Part shown: piece by piece, positions 6,461-6,578 of the stretch | Layout of the letters: the number at the start of each line of letters is the position of its first letter | Position numbering within the stretch: the stretch's first letter is position 1 | Source of the DNA: an uncultured Prevotella sp. | Lineage (GTDB): Bacteria; Bacteroidota; Bacteroidia; Bacteroidales; Bacteroidaceae | Assembly: GCA_938018155.1 (NCBI GenBank) | Contig: CALIIG010000114.1 | Span: forward strand, 1 to 6,578 | Length of the DNA stretch: 6,578 bases | Direction of reading: 5' to 3' | Made by a program: the position numbers and the translations under genes | Notes under the pieces: model-generated | Database searches by the model: none | The model's input: only the letters and a program-made list of their open reading frames with translations | What the model was told of the DNA's origin: nothing

Positions 6461-6578
6461 ATGGACAACCAAGAAATTGATTACAAGAGAGCTGCGGAGC
6501 AGCTTCGTAACGGAGAACCGTTATTTGGTAAGGACGGTGCTTGGGCACCCATGCCGGAACGCATTTTGAATGCTGCCC
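6461..6578 (+). CDS. IS256-family transposase, N-terminal fragment (3' end outside window)
   Basis: An open frame begins at ATG 6461 and runs 39 residues to the window edge. It opens MDNQEIDYKRAAEQLRNG and continues with EPLFGKDGAWAP and ERILNAA. I recognise this as the start of Bacteroidota IS256-family (mutator-type) transposases, which move DNA by a DDE mechanism; the catalytic residues lie beyond the edge. Homologues I recall have LLERILNAAL where this has MPERILNAA, so a proline replaces leucine near the N-terminus. By my count 60 of the 118 bases are G or C, richer than the host genes beside it, in keeping with acquired DNA. Whether the element is full length or active cannot be seen. 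The start codon touches a terminator-like hairpin. Confidence 0.75.
   Translation, partial: MDNQEIDYKRAAEQLRNGEPLFGKDGAWAPMPERILNAA

Larger units (their letters stand above)
6402..6578 (+). mobile_element. Left end of an IS256-family insertion sequence (runs off window)
   Basis: The DNA after galK ends in a transposase start, so an insertion-sequence boundary must lie between the galK stop (6386) and the hairpin (6415). I place it near 6402, where AGAGTGTAAAGTAAACTGTGTCAG begins; TGTGT/TGTAA-type sequences are common at IS256-family ends. The exact edge, the matching right inverted repeat and the target duplication cannot be determined because the other end is outside the window. Confidence 0.55.

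Overview
The window looks like a chromosomal segment from a member of the Bacteroidales, most likely Prevotella or a close relative. Three things point that way. The protein sequences match the flavour of that group (GrpE ending in VIRHAK, a GalM with NLTHHGFF, a GalK with an MDI start, an ABC-F protein with a degenerate second nucleotide site). The genes lack clear Shine-Dalgarno sequences and have A-rich leaders instead. The clearest promoter is of the Bacteroidota TTTG / TAnnTTTG type. Base composition is AT-rich. All genes lie on the + strand.

Layout: (1) positions 1-629 hold the 3' end of an ABC-F ATPase gene. (2) Positions 711-2595 hold the chaperone pair grpE and dnaJ, closed by a strong hairpin terminator at 2622-2670. 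(3) folC, for folate polyglutamylation, fills 2688-3974. (4) After a recognisable promoter at 4007-4038 comes a galactose pair, galM and galK (4073-6386). (5) Just after galK lies a second terminator-like hairpin (6415-6460), followed at once by the start of an IS256-family transposase that runs off the window, so the right edge is the left end of an insertion sequence.

How the genes work together: GrpE and DnaJ are the nucleotide-exchange factor and J-domain partner of DnaK, whose gene is not in the window. GalM converts beta-D-galactose to the alpha anomer and GalK phosphorylates it, the entry steps of the Leloir pathway; galT and galE are not here and no sugar transporter lies between the two genes. 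FolC is an unlinked housekeeping function.

I found no previously undescribed multi-gene system: this is mostly ordinary core genome next to an insertion sequence. The points most worth a second look are a His/Cys-rich N-terminal segment on GrpE, the loss of the Walker A lysine and catalytic glutamate in the second ATPase domain of the ABC-F protein, and the hairpin that abuts the transposase start codon. Intergenic stretches are all under 100 bases.
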